A stretch of DNA of 64,000 bases from Corynebacterium freneyi (lineage in GTDB: Bacteria > Actinomycetota > Actinomycetes > Mycobacteriales > Mycobacteriaceae), in the NCBI RefSeq assembly GCF_030408835.1, contig NZ_CP047357.1, forward strand, positions 744,001-808,000, in the 5' to 3' direction. Position 1 is the stretch's first letter. Each line of letters starts with the position of its first letter. A program made the translations under genes and the position numbers. The notes under the pieces were generated by a model. That model made no database searches. It worked only from the letters and a program-made list of their open reading frames with translations, and was not told where the DNA came from. Shown one piece after another: positions 24,816-35,516 of this stretch.

Positions 24816-26078
24816 ATGGCACGCATGCAGGAAAGCGCCGATCTGCTGAAATGCTCTTTCTGCGGGAAGAGCCAGAAGCAGGTCAAGAAGCTCATCGCCG
24901 GGCCGGGCGTCTACATCTGCAACGAGTGCATCGAGCTGTGCAACGAGATCATCGAGGAAGAGCTCAACGTCGGCTCGGCGCCGGAGGAGAGCGGCGACCG
25001 TCTGCCGCGCCCGGCGGAGATCCGCGACTTCCTCGATGAGTACGTCATTGGCCAGGACGTCGCCAAGCGCACGCTCGCCGTTGCGGTGTACAACCACTAC
25101 AAGCGCATCCGCGCCGAAGAGCAGGGCGCCCGCGACGACGTCGAACTGTCGAAGTCGAACATCCTTCTGCTTGGCCCGACCGGCTGCGGCAAGACGCATC
25201 TGGCGCAGACGCTGGCCCGGAAGCTCGACGTGCCGTTCGCCATCGCCGACGCCACGAGCCTCACGGAAGCCGGCTATGTCGGCGAGGATGTGGAGAACAT
25301 CCTGCTCAAGCTGCTGCAGGCCGCCGATTTCGACGTGGCGAAGGCCCAGCGCGGCATTATTTACGTCGACGAAGTGGACAAGATTTCCCGCAAGTCGGAG
25401 AACCCCTCCATCACCCGCGACGTGTCGGGTGAGGGCGTGCAGCAGGCGCTGCTGAAGATCCTCGAAGGCACCGTCGCCGCGGTGCCGCCGCAGGGAGGGC
25501 GCAAGCACCCGAACCAGGAGTTCATCCAGTTCGACACGTCCAACGTGCTGTTCATCGTGGCGGGCGCGTTCGCCGGCCTGGAGAAGGTCGTCCAGGAACG
25601 CGTCGGAAAGAAGGGCCTCGGCTTCGGCGCGGACGTGCACTCGAAGTCGGACGTCGACGAGGTCGACCCGTTCCGCGAGGTGCTGCCGGAGGACCTGATC
25701 CGCTTCGGCCTGATCCCGGAGTTCATCGGCCGCCTGCCGGTCATCGCGTCGGTGACCAACCTCGACGAGGACGCGCTGGTCCGCGTGCTCACCGAGCCGC
25801 GCAATTCGCTGGTCCGCCAGTACGAGCGCCTCTTCGAGATGGACGGCGTGGAGCTGACCATCGACGACGACGCGCTGCACGCCATCGCGGGCAAGGCCAT
25901 CGAACGCAAGACCGGCGCCCGCGGCCTGCGCGGCATCATGGAGGAGATCCTGGTGCCGGTGATGTTCGACGTGCCGGACCGCGACGACGTCTCGCAGGTC
26001 ATCATCCACCGCAATTGCGTCACCGACGGCGCGGCCCCGGAGCTGGTTCTCGCGGAGCCGGGCGAGCGCAGCGCGTAG
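24816..26078 (+). CDS. clpX: ATP-dependent Clp protease ATP-binding subunit ClpX
   Basis: 420 residues. The N-terminal zinc-binding domain has CSFCGKSQ and CNECIELC (about 13-42). The AAA+ module follows, with Walker [13 protein letters not shown], Walker [11 protein letters not shown], and a pore loop in the AGYVGEDVE region. The IGF-like loop region ([12 protein letters not shown]) contacts ClpP, and sensor 2 is in [10 protein letters not shown]. It unfolds substrates for ClpP1P2. The ATG at 24816 gives the normal ClpX N-terminus and has AGGGAAGAGGGG upstream. Confidence 0.97.
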   Translation: MARMQESADLLKCSFCGKSQKQVKKLIAGPGVYICNECIELCNEIIEEELNVGSAPEESGDRLPRPAEIRDFLDEYVIGQDVAKRTLAVAVYNHYKRIRAEEQGARDDVELSKSNILLLGPTGCGKTHLAQTLARKLDVPFAIADATSLTEAGYVGEDVENILLKLLQAADFDVAKAQRGIIYVDEVDKISRKSENPSITRDVSGEGVQQALLKILEGTVAAVPPQGGRKHPNQEFIQFDTSNVLFIVAGAFAGLEKVVQERVGKKGLGFGADVHSKSDVDEVDPFREVLPEDLIRFGLIPEFIGRLPVIASVTNLDEDALVRVLTEPRNSLVRQYERLFEMDGVELTIDDDALHAIAGKAIERKTGARGLRGIMEEILVPVMFDVPDRDDVSQVIIHRNCVTDGAAPELVLAEPGERSA

Positions 26079-26103
26079 CTTTCGCTTTACGACGCCGACG
26101 CGG

Positions 26104-26142
26104 CAACGGCCCGGCCCCCGTTAGTTTGGGGCCGGGCCGTTG
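26104..26142. terminator. shared hairpin between convergent clpX and acr3
   Basis: A perfect 15-bp stem (26104-26118 with 26128-26142) with a 9-nt loop lies between the two stop codons. There is no long T tract on either side. A copy of the 11-base word (26084-26094) stands just before it. The stem core CGGCCCGGCCCC recurs in the hairpin at 27416. Confidence 0.7.
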
Positions 26143-26167
26143 TCGCGTGTTCGCCGTTTCGGGGACG

Positions 26168-27251
26168 TCACCGCGGCGGCAGCGTCGCGTCGCCGGCGAA
26201 CAGTTTCGGCCCGAGCCACAGCATGAGGTAGACGAGGCCGACGAGGACGGGGATCTCGATGAGCGGGCCGATGGTGCCGGCCAGGGCCTGGGCGGAGGTG
26301 GCGCCGAAGGTGCCGATGGCCACGGCGATGGCCAGTTCGAAGTTGTTGCCGGCGGCGGTGAAGGACACCGACGCGGACTGGGCGTAGGTCATTCCCGACG
26401 CCTTCGAGGCGGCGAGGGCGATGAAGAACATGCCCACGAAGTAGGCCAGCAGCGGCAGTGCGAGGCGGGCGACCGTCCCCGGCTGCGAAGTGATCTGCTC
26501 GCCCTGCAGGGAGAACAGCAGGACGATCGTGTACAGCAGGCCGATGAGCGCGAGCGGGGAAATGCGGGGGGATGAAAGTCGATTCGTACCAGTCGCGGCC
26601 CTTGGCTTTCTCTCCGACGATGCGGGAGACGACGCCGGCGAGCAGCGGGATGCCCAGGAACACGACGACGGAGATGACGATGGACCGGAAGGAGAATTCG
26701 GCGCTGGTGGTTTCCAGGCCGAGCCACGACGGCAGGATCTGCAGGTAGAACCAGCCGAGCACGCCGAACATGAGCACCTGGAAGACGGAGTTGATGGCCA
26801 CGAGCATGGCGGTGGCTTCGCGGTCGCCGCAGGACAGGTCGCTCCACACGAGGACCATGGCGATGCAGCGGGCGAGGCCGACGATGATCAGCCCGGTGCG
26901 CAGGGCGGGCTCGTCGGGGAGGAAAATCCAGGCCAGGGCGAACATGAAGGCGGGGCCAATCACCCAGTTGAGCAGCAGCGAGACGGTCATGAGCCGTTTG
27001 TCGGCGGCGATTTCGCCGGCCTTGTCGTAGCGGACCTTCGCCAGCGGCGGGTACATCATCACCAGCAGGCCGAGGGCGATGGGCGGTGAGATGCCGCCGA
27101 CCTCCATCGCGCCGAGCGCGTCGCCGATGCCGGGGAAGAATCGGCCGATCGCGAGGCCAAGGGCCATGGCGAGGATGATCCACACGGGGAGCCACCGATC
27201 CAGGAATGACATCCGGGCCTGCGGGGGCGCCGTGGGGGCTGGAGCGGTCAC
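26168..27251 (-). pseudogene. acr3: ACR3-family arsenite efflux pump, frameshifted
   Basis: The first ~225 codons read as a normal ACR3 permease, with LDRWLPVWIILAMALG and the conserved cysteine segment GLARCIAMVLVW. At a run of six G on the plus strand (26567-26572) the frame is lost. Removing one base restores the rest (RISPLALIGLLYTIVLLFSL through GMFFIALAAS and AGNNFELA to LPPR, stop at 26168). It is therefore either a one-base insertion pseudogene, a phase-variable allele or a sequencing error. An intact protein would be about 360 residues and export arsenite. No arsR or arsC lies nearby. GTG start with GGAAGGTG upstream. Confidence 0.85.
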
Positions 27252-27266
27252 TGCACACCTTCCACC

Positions 27267-27294
27267 AGTTCGATGAACGTCGAACTAAAGAGTA
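27267..27294 (-). promoter_or_regulatory. promoter and palindromic operator of acr3
   Basis: AGTTCGA and TCGAACT are perfect 7-bp inverted arms separated by 6 nt (27267-27286). On the minus strand they directly follow a TACTCT -10 box (27289-27294). A repressor there would cover the transcription start. An ArsR-type regulator is likely from context but is not in the window. Confidence 0.55.
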
Positions 27295-27328
27295 CGTCGC
27301 GTCGCGAGGCCGAGCGCAATCGGAAGAG

Positions 27329-27362
27329 GCTTGACGACGTCCCGGTCCCATCGTCGTCAAGC
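27329..27362. repeat. inverted pair of the GCTTGACGACG word
   Basis: GCTTGACGACG at 27329-27339 faces CGTCGTCAAGC at 27352-27362 across 12 nt, giving a perfect 11-bp inverted repeat in the tetR-acr3 gap. There is no poly-T tract on either side. Confidence 0.85.
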
Positions 27363-27415
27363 GAAGAACCGAAGCAGAGGCACGAACCGCAAGTTCGTCG
27401 GCGGCGAAAGAGAGA

Positions 27416-27449
27416 ACGGCCCGGCCCCGTTCGTGTGGGGCCGGGCCGT
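27416..27449 (-). terminator. terminator after tetR
   Basis: A 13-bp stem (27416-27428 with 27437-27449) with an 8-nt loop, followed on the minus strand by TCTCTCTTTC. It begins 11 nt after the TetR stop codon. Confidence 0.75.
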
Positions 27450-27460
27450 CGTCTCGAAAG

Positions 27461-28252
27461 CTACTCGTCGCCGTCGTCGTACATGTCCGTGAACGTCGGC
27501 GCCACGTCGCCGTCGGCGCGGTCGTCGAGGAGGGCGGGGGACTCGTCGGCGTAGACCTCGTCGACGAGGCGGGGCTCGACGACCTTCCGCCGCGGGGTGG
27601 TGGTCACGTAGGAGTTGCCGTGCTGCCAGGTCGTCGAGGCGGTGAGGAACCCGGTGACGGCGTCGCGGGCCATTTCGCGGAGACGGTCGATGAGCGTCTC
27701 GGAGGTGAGTTCGAGGCTGTAGAGGTTGCGGAAGGTGCGCTCGTTGAGGGTGGGGAACTGGGCCATCGACGCGACGATGTAATAGATGTCCAGGGCGGAG
27801 ACGTCGGTGCGGAAGGCGCCGTAGTCGCGGCCTAGCAGCAGCACGCGGTCGAACTCGAGGACGATTGGGGACTGTTCGGCCAGGGCGGAGGATTCCTCCA
27901 GTGGGAGGATGGGGTGCATGTTCTCCTGGGCGATGAAGCGCACCGCCGACGGGTTGTCGGCGAAGCGGTCGAAGATGACGCCGACGACGTGGCGGAGGAC
28001 GTCGACGGGGACCTCGGAGTCGATGCGCAGCGCCTCGGGGTCGGGGCGCAGCAAGCTGAGCACGTAATGCATGGTCGTGCGGTAGAGGCCCATTTTGTCG
28101 CCGCAGTGGTAGTGCAGCATGCGCTTGGAGACGCCGGACGACGACGAAATGGCGTCGAGGCGCGCGTCGGCGTACCCCTTGGCGGTGAACTCGCCGAGAG
28201 CCGCCTCGAGGACGGCGTGGGGGACTGCGTCGCTGCTCCCTGAGGCCTTCAT
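27461..28252 (-). CDS. TetR-family transcriptional regulator
   Basis: 263 residues. The N-terminal HTH reads VLEAALGEFTAKGYADARLDA then SSSSGVSKRMLHYHCGDKMGLY (about residues 13-55), the standard TetR pattern. The ligand-binding half is all-helical. The C-terminal 40 residues are acidic and probably disordered (DDRADGDVAP...DDGDE). ATG at 28252 follows GAAAGG with a 6-nt spacer. It is divergent from mdh across 218 bp. The target and ligand are unknown. Confidence 0.85.
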   Translation of the reverse strand: MKASGSSDAVPHAVLEAALGEFTAKGYADARLDAISSSSGVSKRMLHYHCGDKMGLYRTTMHYVLSLLRPDPEALRIDSEVPVDVLRHVVGVIFDRFADNPSAVRFIAQENMHPILPLEESSALAEQSPIVLEFDRVLLLGRDYGAFRTDVSALDIYYIVASMAQFPTLNERTFRNLYSLELTSETLIDRLREMARDAVTGFLTASTTWQHGNSYVTTTPRRKVVEPRLVDEVYADESPALLDDRADGDVAPTFTDMYDDGDE

Positions 28253-28293
28253 GTGTTGCCTTTCCGCATTTTCGGGTGGTGCCCCGTCGGTGA

Positions 28294-29454
<1,161 letters not shown>

Positions 29455-29515
29455 GGGGTTGAGCAGGGCCGCGTCCGGCGGGCTCGGGTAGGGCCCGGGC
29501 CGGACTGGTGCCGCG

Positions 29516-29563
29516 CGGGGCGTCGTAAAGCAATGCTGCTTTGCGACGCCCCGTCTGCTTTTC
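29516..29563 (+). terminator. mdh terminator formed by two inverted copies of the 11-base word
   Basis: Arms 29516-29532 and 29537-29553 pair over 17 bp with one mismatch. They contain CGTCGTAAAGC (29521) and GCTTTGCGACG (29538). A T-rich tail (CTGCTTTT) follows. The mismatch is exactly the A/G position where the word forms differ. Confidence 0.85.
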
Positions 29564-29611
29564 CAGGTGACCGGGCAGGACGTGGTGGGCGGCGGGATCC
29601 GGGCGACCCTC

Positions 29612-29617
29612 TAGACT
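29612..29617 (+). promoter_or_regulatory. -10 box (TAGACT) of valS
   Basis: TAGACT ends 7 nt before the GTG at 29625, so valS is probably leaderless. There is no room for a T-box or attenuator leader. Confidence 0.55.
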
Positions 29618-29624
29618 GTCCGAC

Positions 29625-32360
29625 GTGACCAACGCCGAGAATCTTCCGAACCGCGCCGACAATCTGCCGAAGTCGTGGAACCCCTCCGAGGTGGAGGCGG
29701 ATCTCTACCAGGGCTGGGTGGATGCCGGGTACTTCACCGCCGACGCCACCAGCGACAAGCCGGCGTATTCCATCGTGCTGCCGCCGCCGAACGTGACGGG
29801 CCAGCTGCACATGGGCCATGCGCTCGACCACACGCTGATGGACGCCCTGGCCCGCCGCAAGCGGATGCAGGGCTACGAGGTGCTGTGGCTGCCGGGCATG
29901 GACCATGCGGGCATCGCCACGCAGACCAAGGTCGAGGCGCAGCTGAAGGAGACCGAGGGCAAGGACCGGTTCGACTACGGGCGCGAGGAGTTCATCGAGC
30001 GCGTCTGGGAGTGGAAGCGGGAATACGGCGGCAAGATCGGCGGCCAGATGCGCCAGATCGGCGATTCCGTCGACTGGTCGCGCGAGCGGTTCACCCTCGA
30101 CGAGGGGCTGTCGCGTGCGGTGCAGACCATTTTCAAGGAGCTGTTCGACCAGGGCCTGATTTACCGTGCCAAGCGGATGGTCAACTGGTCGCCGGTGCTG
30201 CAGACCGCGATTTCCGACATCGAGGTCAAGTACGAGGATCGCGACGGCGAGCTGGTGTCGTTCCGCTACGGCGACGGCGACCAGTCGATCGTCGTGGCGA
30301 CGACCCGCGTGGAGACGATGCTCGGCGACGTCGCGGTGGCGGTGCACCCGGATGACGAGCGGTACACCGCCCTGGTGGGCACGACGCTGCCGCACCCGTT
30401 CCGCGACGATCTGACGCTGCAGGTCATCGCCGACGATTACGTCGACCCGGAGTTCGGCACCGGTGCGGTGAAGATCACCCCGGCGCACGACCCCAACGAC
30501 TTCGCCATGGGCCAGCGGCACGACCTGGACATGCCGGAGGTCATCGACAAAACCGGCGCGATCACCGGCACCGGCACGCGTTTTGACGGCATGGATCGTT
30601 TCGAGGCGCGCGCCGCGGTGACCGAGGCGCTGCGGGAGCAGGGGCGCATCGTCAAGGAGGTCCGCCCCTACGTCCACTCCGTGGGCCACTCGGAGCGTTC
30701 GGGCGAGGTCATCGAGCCGCGCCTGTCGGAGCAGTGGTGGGTCAAGGTCGACAAGCTGGCCGAGATGTCCGGCGATGCGATCCGCCGCGGCGACACCGTC
30801 ATCCACCCGGCGTCGCAGGAGCCGCGCTGGTTCGACTGGGTCGACGACATGCACGACTGGTGCATCTCCCGTCAGCTGTGGTGGGGCCACCGCATTCCGA
30901 TTTGGTACGGGCCGGACGGCGAGATCGTCTGCGTCGGGCCGGATGACGAGGCGCCGACGGGCGAGGGCTGGCACCAGGACCCCGACGTGCTGGACACGTG
31001 GTTCTCGTCGGCGCTGTGGCCGTTTTCCACGATGGGCTGGCCGGAGGCCACCCCGGAGCTGGCCAAGTTCTACCCGACCTCGGTGCTGGTGACCGGCTAC
31101 GACATCCTGTTCTTCTGGGTCGCGCGCATGATGATGTTCTCGACCTTCGCGGCCACCCTGCCGAACTCGCCGTTGGGCGAGGGCGTCGACGGTCGCCCGC
31201 AGATCCCGTTCACCGACGTGTTCCTGCACGGGCTGGTGCGCGACGAGCAGGGCCGCAAGATGTCCAAGTCGCTGGGCAACGGCATCGACCCGTTGGACTG
31301 GGTGCGCGACTACGGCGCCGACGCGCTGCGGTTCACGCTGGCCCGCGGCGCGAACCCCGGCTCGGACCTGCCGGTCGGTGAGGATTCGGCGCAGAGCTCC
31401 CGCAATTTCGCCACGAAGCTGTTCAACGCGACGCGCTTTGCGCTGATGAACGGCGCGCACGTCGGCGAGCTGCCGGCCCGCGAGACGCTGACCGACACCG
31501 ACCGGTGGATCCTGGACCGCCTGGAGCAGGTCCGCGCCGAGGTCGACGAGGCGCTGGACAAGTACGAGTTCGCCAAGGCCAACGAGGCGCTGTACCACTT
31601 CGCGTGGGACGAGTTCTGCGACTGGTACCTGGAGATGTCCAAGGTGGACTTCCCGCGTTTGGCGGAGGGCGAGGAGCCGACGGCCGAGCAGGCCGCCCGT
31701 TCCGAGTCGACCCGCCAGGTGCTGGGTCACGTGCTCGACGTGCTGCTGCGTCTGCTGCACCCGACGATCCCGTTCGTCACGGAGGTGCTGTGGAAGGCCC
31801 TGACCGACGGTGACGAGGGCACGCCCGAGTCGCTGGTCATCGCTTCCTGGCCGACCGCCGGCGAGGCCAACGGTGGCGCCGACGTCGACGCCGATGCCGC
31901 CCGCCGCATCAACGACGCGCAGAAGCTGGTCACCGAGGTGCGCCGCTTCCGCTCGGACCAGGGCGTCAAGCCGTCGCAGCGCGTGCCCGCCCGGTTCGAC
32001 GCGGCCGCCGCGGACCTGTCCGCGCAGGAGGGCATCGTCCGGTCGCTGGCCCGACTGGAGACGCCGGAGGAGGGCTTCACCGCCACCGCGTCCATCGAGG
32101 TTCGCTTGTCGACGGCGACGGTCACCGTCGAGCTGGACACGTCCGGCACCGTCGACGTCGCCGCCGAGCGCAAGCGCCTGGAGAAGGACCTCGCCGTGGC
32201 GGAGAAGGAGCTGGCGGGCACCGAGAAGAAGCTGGGCAACGAGTCCTTCCTGGCGAAGGCCCCGGAGGCGGTCGTGGACAAGATCCGCACCCGCAACCAG
32301 GTCGCGCGCGAGGAGATCGAGCGCATCACCGCCCGGCTGGAGGGGCTGCCGAAGGCATGA
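29625..32360 (+). CDS. valS: valyl-tRNA synthetase
   Basis: 911 residues of a class I synthetase. HIGH-type motif [12 protein letters not shown] lies near residue 63. The CP1 editing domain (about 190-360) has the [10 protein letters not shown] threonine-rich motif. [12 protein letters not shown] is near 545, the anticodon domain lies about 620-790, and a C-terminal coiled-coil arm (about 840-905, [13 protein letters not shown]) is typical of ValRS. It charges tRNA-Val. Its stop codon overlaps the folC start (ATGA), so valS-folC-DUF4233 form an operon. Confidence 0.97.
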   Translation: MTNAENLPNRADNLPKSWNPSEVEADLYQGWVDAGYFTADATSDKPAYSIVLPPPNVTGQLHMGHALDHTLMDALARRKRMQGYEVLWLPGMDHAGIATQTKVEAQLKETEGKDRFDYGREEFIERVWEWKREYGGKIGGQMRQIGDSVDWSRERFTLDEGLSRAVQTIFKELFDQGLIYRAKRMVNWSPVLQTAISDIEVKYEDRDGELVSFRYGDGDQSIVVATTRVETMLGDVAVAVHPDDERYTALVGTTLPHPFRDDLTLQVIADDYVDPEFGTGAVKITPAHDPNDFAMGQRHDLDMPEVIDKTGAITGTGTRFDGMDRFEARAAVTEALREQGRIVKEVRPYVHSVGHSERSGEVIEPRLSEQWWVKVDKLAEMSGDAIRRGDTVIHPASQEPRWFDWVDDMHDWCISRQLWWGHRIPIWYGPDGEIVCVGPDDEAPTGEGWHQDPDVLDTWFSSALWPFSTMGWPEATPELAKFYPTSVLVTGYDILFFWVARMMMFSTFAATLPNSPLGEGVDGRPQIPFTDVFLHGLVRDEQGRKMSKSLGNGIDPLDWVRDYGADALRFTLARGANPGSDLPVGEDSAQSSRNFATKLFNATRFALMNGAHVGELPARETLTDTDRWILDRLEQVRAEVDEALDKYEFAKANEALYHFAWDEFCDWYLEMSKVDFPRLAEGEEPTAEQAARSESTRQVLGHVLDVLLRLLHPTIPFVTEVLWKALTDGDEGTPESLVIASWPTAGEANGGADVDADAARRINDAQKLVTEVRRFRSDQGVKPSQRVPARFDAAAADLSAQEGIVRSLARLETPEEGFTATASIEVRLSTATVTVELDTSGTVDVAAERKRLEKDLAVAEKELAGTEKKLGNESFLAKAPEAVVDKIRTRNQVAREEIERITARLEGLPKA

Positions 32361-34213
32361 CGGGCAACAAGGACGACGACCGCCGGGGCGACGACGAGAT
32401 CCGTCTGATCCTCGATGATCTCGCGCCGGCCGATCCCGGTGCGGGGCAGGTCGGGGCCGGTTCCGGCGAACCGCTGGAGCTGCCCGACGATGACGATGAC
32501 GGGTTCGACCCGGCGACGGCGCAGATCGTGGAGGACACCGAGCCCCGGGAGCTGGCCGCGTCCCTGAGGGGCGAGGCGTCGGGCGAATACTCGGGTGGCC
32601 CCGACGACGGCTCCGCTGAATCCGGAGACGCGGATGGCGCGGATGACTCTTCGCCGGTGTCCGACGCCGTGATGGCCGCGGAGGCGGCGCGCGACGGTGG
32701 TGCGGACGTCGACATGCTGGGCCGGTTCGGCGCGGTGTCGATGGACGAGGGCGGCCTGAGCCTGCCCGTCGACGTCGACCAGCCGGTCAACGCCCCGGAG
32801 TCGAGGGAGATCACCCGGGAGGATCTCGCCGAACTGGCGGCCGTGGAGGCCGAGCTGGACACCCGCTGGCCGGAGACGAAGATCGACCCGTCGCTGGAGC
32901 GCGTAGAAAAGCTCATGGACCTGCTCGGCCACCCCGAGCGGTCGGCGCCGGTCATCCACGTCGCCGGCACCAACGGCAAGACGTCGACGGTGCGCATGAT
33001 CGAGTCGCTGGTCCGCGCGTTGGGCCGCCGCACCGGCCGCACCACCAGCCCGCACCTGCAGTTGGTCACCGAGCGCATCGCGGTCGACGGCGTGCCGCTG
33101 CACCCGCGCGATTACGTGCGGGTCTGGCGCGAGATCGAGCCCTACGTCGAGATGGTCGACGCGGCGTCGGAGGCCGAGGGAGGCCCGCGCATGTCGAAGT
33201 TCGAGGTGCTCACGGCGATGGCCTTCGCCGCGTTCGCCGACGCTCCGGTCGATGTCGCGGTGGTGGAGGTCGGGATGGGCGGCACGTGGGACGCGACCAA
33301 CGTCGCCGATGCCGACGTCGCCGTGGTGTGTCCGGTCGGGCGCGACCACACCGATTACCTGGGCGACACGTTGACGGAGATCGCGGGGGAGAAGGCGGGC
33401 ATCATCAAGTCCCGCTGGAACGCCGAGGATTTGCTGGCTCCGCCGGACAACGTTGCGATCATCGCCGAGCAGGAGACGGAGGCCATGGAGGTGCTGCTCA
33501 CCCGCGCCGTCGAATGCGACGCGGCGGTGGCCCGCGCGGGTTCCGAGTACGGCGTCATCGCCCACACCCTGGCCGTCGGCGGGCAGAACCTGACGCTGCG
33601 CGGGTTGGCCGGCGAGTACGAGGACATTCATCTGCCGCTGCACGGCCCGCACCAGGCCCGCAACGCGGCGACCGCGCTGGCCGCCGTCGAGGCGTTCTTC
33701 GGCGCGGGGCCGGGCCGGCCGTTGAGCATCGACGCCGTGCGCGAGGGTTTCGCCACGGTGACCTCCCCGGGCCGCCTGGAGCGCGTCCGGTCGGCGCCGA
33801 CGGTGTTCATCGACGCCGCCCACAACCCCCACGGTGCCCGGGCGCTGCGCGAGGCGCTGACGGCGGAGTTCGAGTTCCGCAAGGTCGTCGGCGTCGTCGC
33901 GGTGCTCGGCGACAAGGACGCCCGCGGCATCCTCGAGGAGCTCGAACCCTACGTCGAGGAGCTCGTGGTGACGCAGAACGCCTCGCCGCGCGCCCTGCAC
34001 GTCGACGACCTCGCCGAGCTGGCGGAACAGGTCTTCGGCGAGGAACGCATTCACCGCATCGACACGTTGCCGTCGGCCATCGAGCTGGCCATCGCCCTGG
34101 CGGAGGAGACCGACTCCGGCGACGGCATCGTCAGCGGCTCGGGTGTGGTGGTCACCGGTTCGGTGGTCACCGCAGGCGAGGCCCGCACGCTTTTCGGAAA
34201 GGACCCCCAATGA
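32357..34213 (+). CDS. folC: folylpolyglutamate synthase / dihydrofolate synthase with long acidic N-terminal extension
   Basis: 618 residues. The Mur-ligase-like core starts near residue 150 with the P-loop [12 protein letters not shown] at about 203-214. The metal/ATP motifs ([26 protein letters not shown]) and the C-terminal ligase domain ([14 protein letters not shown]) follow. It adds glutamate to folates. The usual FolC is about 430-500 residues. Here ~150 extra N-terminal residues are Asp/Glu/Gly/Ser-rich and look disordered. ATG overlaps valS by 4 bp. A later start inside the extension is possible, but the overlap favours the long form. Confidence 0.93.
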   Translation: MTGNKDDDRRGDDEIRLILDDLAPADPGAGQVGAGSGEPLELPDDDDDGFDPATAQIVEDTEPRELAASLRGEASGEYSGGPDDGSAESGDADGADDSSPVSDAVMAAEAARDGGADVDMLGRFGAVSMDEGGLSLPVDVDQPVNAPESREITREDLAELAAVEAELDTRWPETKIDPSLERVEKLMDLLGHPERSAPVIHVAGTNGKTSTVRMIESLVRALGRRTGRTTSPHLQLVTERIAVDGVPLHPRDYVRVWREIEPYVEMVDAASEAEGGPRMSKFEVLTAMAFAAFADAPVDVAVVEVGMGGTWDATNVADADVAVVCPVGRDHTDYLGDTLTEIAGEKAGIIKSRWNAEDLLAPPDNVAIIAEQETEAMEVLLTRAVECDAAVARAGSEYGVIAHTLAVGGQNLTLRGLAGEYEDIHLPLHGPHQARNAATALAAVEAFFGAGPGRPLSIDAVREGFATVTSPGRLERVRSAPTVFIDAAHNPHGARALREALTAEFEFRKVVGVVAVLGDKDARGILEELEPYVEELVVTQNASPRALHVDDLAELAEQVFGEERIHRIDTLPSAIELAIALAEETDSGDGIVSGSGVVVTGSVVTAGEARTLFGKDPQ

Positions 34214-34734
34214 CCGAGGATCGATCCACCTCCCGCCCGGGCGGCGATGAGGCGGGCCGTCGTCACGCGGACGCGTCCGCGGAGGAATTGCGTGCCTACC
34301 GCGAGGGGCGCGACCTGTCCGACGGCGGCAAGTACGGACCGCTCGGCGCCGGCCACGCCCCGGAGAAGGACCCGATGAAGGGTCTGCGCGGCGTCATGGC
34401 CGGCACCCTGATCATGCAGGCGATTTCGGTGTTGTTGGGGTTGACCGTCGTGGCGCGCGTCGACGGCGGCGGGCTGTTCGGCACGACCTTCGCCATCTGG
34501 TACATCACGCTGCTGGGCCTGGCGATGGTGGCCATGGCGTTTTTGCAGAAGCAGCCGTGGGCGCTGCAGGCGAACATCGTGCTGCAGGTGTTCGGTGTGC
34601 TGGCGATCGTGGCGCACTGGTCGATGGGTTTCGTGGGCGTCTTCTTCGCGCTGGTGTGGGCGTACATCCTGCATCTGCGCAAGAACCTGATCGACCGCAT
34701 GGAGCGCGGGCTGCTGACCACGCAGCACATGTGA
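34210..34734 (+). CDS. DUF4233 membrane protein
   Basis: 174 residues. A charged N-terminal 55 residues precede four hydrophobic helices (from GVMAGTLIMQAISVLLGL to VGVFFALVWAYILHL). This small membrane family sits next to folC throughout the actinobacteria; its role is unknown. Start ATG overlaps the folC stop (ATGA). Confidence 0.85.
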   Translation: MTEDRSTSRPGGDEAGRRHADASAEELRAYREGRDLSDGGKYGPLGAGHAPEKDPMKGLRGVMAGTLIMQAISVLLGLTVVARVDGGGLFGTTFAIWYITLLGLAMVAMAFLQKQPWALQANIVLQVFGVLAIVAHWSMGFVGVFFALVWAYILHLRKNLIDRMERGLLTTQHM

Positions 34735-34778
34735 CGTGCGCCACGCAGCCCCGGTGGCCGTGCGTGGCGCCGGGGAAG

Positions 34779-34784
34779 TAGGAT
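34779..34784 (+). promoter_or_regulatory. -10 box (TAGGAT) of ndk
   Basis: TAGGAT ends 7 nt before the ATG at 34792, which indicates a leaderless transcript and rules against the in-frame ATG at 34783. Confidence 0.55.
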
Positions 34785-34791
34785 GCTGCGC

Positions 34792-35202
34792 ATGACCGAA
34801 CGCACTCTGATTCTGATCAAGCCCGACGGCGTCCGCCGTGGCCTCGTCGGCGAGGTTATCTCCCGCATCGAGCGCAAGGGCCTGAAGCTGGTGGCCATGG
34901 ACCTGCGCGTCGCCGACAAGGCCGTTGCCGAGGAGCACTACGCCGAGCACAAGGAGCGCCCGTTCTACGGCGAGCTCGTCGACTTCATCACCTCCGCCCC
35001 GCTGGTCGCCGGTGTGGTCGAGGGCCCGAACGCGATCGCCGCGTGGCGTCAGCTGGCCGGCGGCACCAACCCGGTCGAGGCCGCCACCCCGGGTTCGATC
35101 CGCGGTGACTTCGCCCTCGAGGTGTCGGAGAACATCGTCCACGGTTCCGATTCGCCGGAGTCCGCCGAGCGCGAGATCGGCATCTGGTTCCCGAACCTGT
35201 AG
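34792..35202 (+). CDS. ndk: nucleoside diphosphate kinase
   Basis: 136 residues. [18 protein letters not shown] is the standard N-terminus. The Kpn loop, phosphate-binding Arg residues and [17 protein letters not shown] with the phospho-histidine (near 117) are all present. It transfers the gamma-phosphate between nucleotides. Length is normal for the family. Confidence 0.97.
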   Translation: MTERTLILIKPDGVRRGLVGEVISRIERKGLKLVAMDLRVADKAVAEEHYAEHKERPFYGELVDFITSAPLVAGVVEGPNAIAAWRQLAGGTNPVEAATPGSIRGDFALEVSENIVHGSDSPESAEREIGIWFPNL

Positions 35203-35249
35203 GTCCGGTTCCGGAGGCGGCCGGGCCTTTCCCGGCGGCTCGTTTTTCA

Positions 35250-35286
35250 CCGGCTTCCCGCTTTTTTCGTGCGGGGAGCCGGTTTT
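35250..35286 (+). terminator. terminator after ndk
   Basis: A 12-bp stem (35250-35261 with 35271-35282, one G-T pair) with a T-rich loop is followed by TTTT. A smaller GCCGGG hairpin with TTTTT precedes it at about 35220-35247. Confidence 0.75.
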
Positions 35287-35333
35287 CGCGTGTCCGGGGC
35301 GTGCGTGTGGCGGCGGGGAGGGGGCGTGTGTGA

Positions 35334-35339
35334 GACAAT
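35334..35339 (+). promoter_or_regulatory. -10 box (GACAAT in TGAGACAATGG) of rne
   Basis: The surrounding TGAGACAATGG is one base from the extended corynebacterial -10 consensus as I remember it (GNTANAATGG). It ends 7 nt before the GTG of a 25-codon ORF and about 178 nt before rne. Confidence 0.55.
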
Positions 35340-35346
35340 GGCGGGC

Positions 35347-35424
35347 GTGTGCCGCGTTCGCTCCGCGATTTACTGTGACGACGTTGACCGCAGAACGCCG
35401 TGCACGCCGACAGAACTTGGATAA
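35347..35424 (+). CDS. possible leaderless 25-codon ORF in the rne leader
   Basis: GTG at 35347 is placed exactly where the transcript should begin. The ORF has 25 codons (start MCRVRSAIYC, three Cys, end TPTELG) and stops with TAA 93 nt before rne. RNase E genes are often feedback-controlled through their leaders, and a translated short ORF could take part. No homologue is recognised. Confidence 0.4.
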   Translation: MCRVRSAIYCDDVDRRTPCTPTELG

Positions 35425-35516
35425 AACGACGATCGCCGTCTTTGGCGGCCCCCGGATCGGCGCTTGCGTGCGCTGGTCGGCGCGTGGGCCGGGCGGCTTG
35501 AGGAGAACCGCATATC

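Noticed and set aside
27267..27286. LexA box upstream of acr3
   Set aside because: The half-sites are in the reverse order (GTTCGA...TCGAAC) to an SOS box, and the gene is not an SOS gene.
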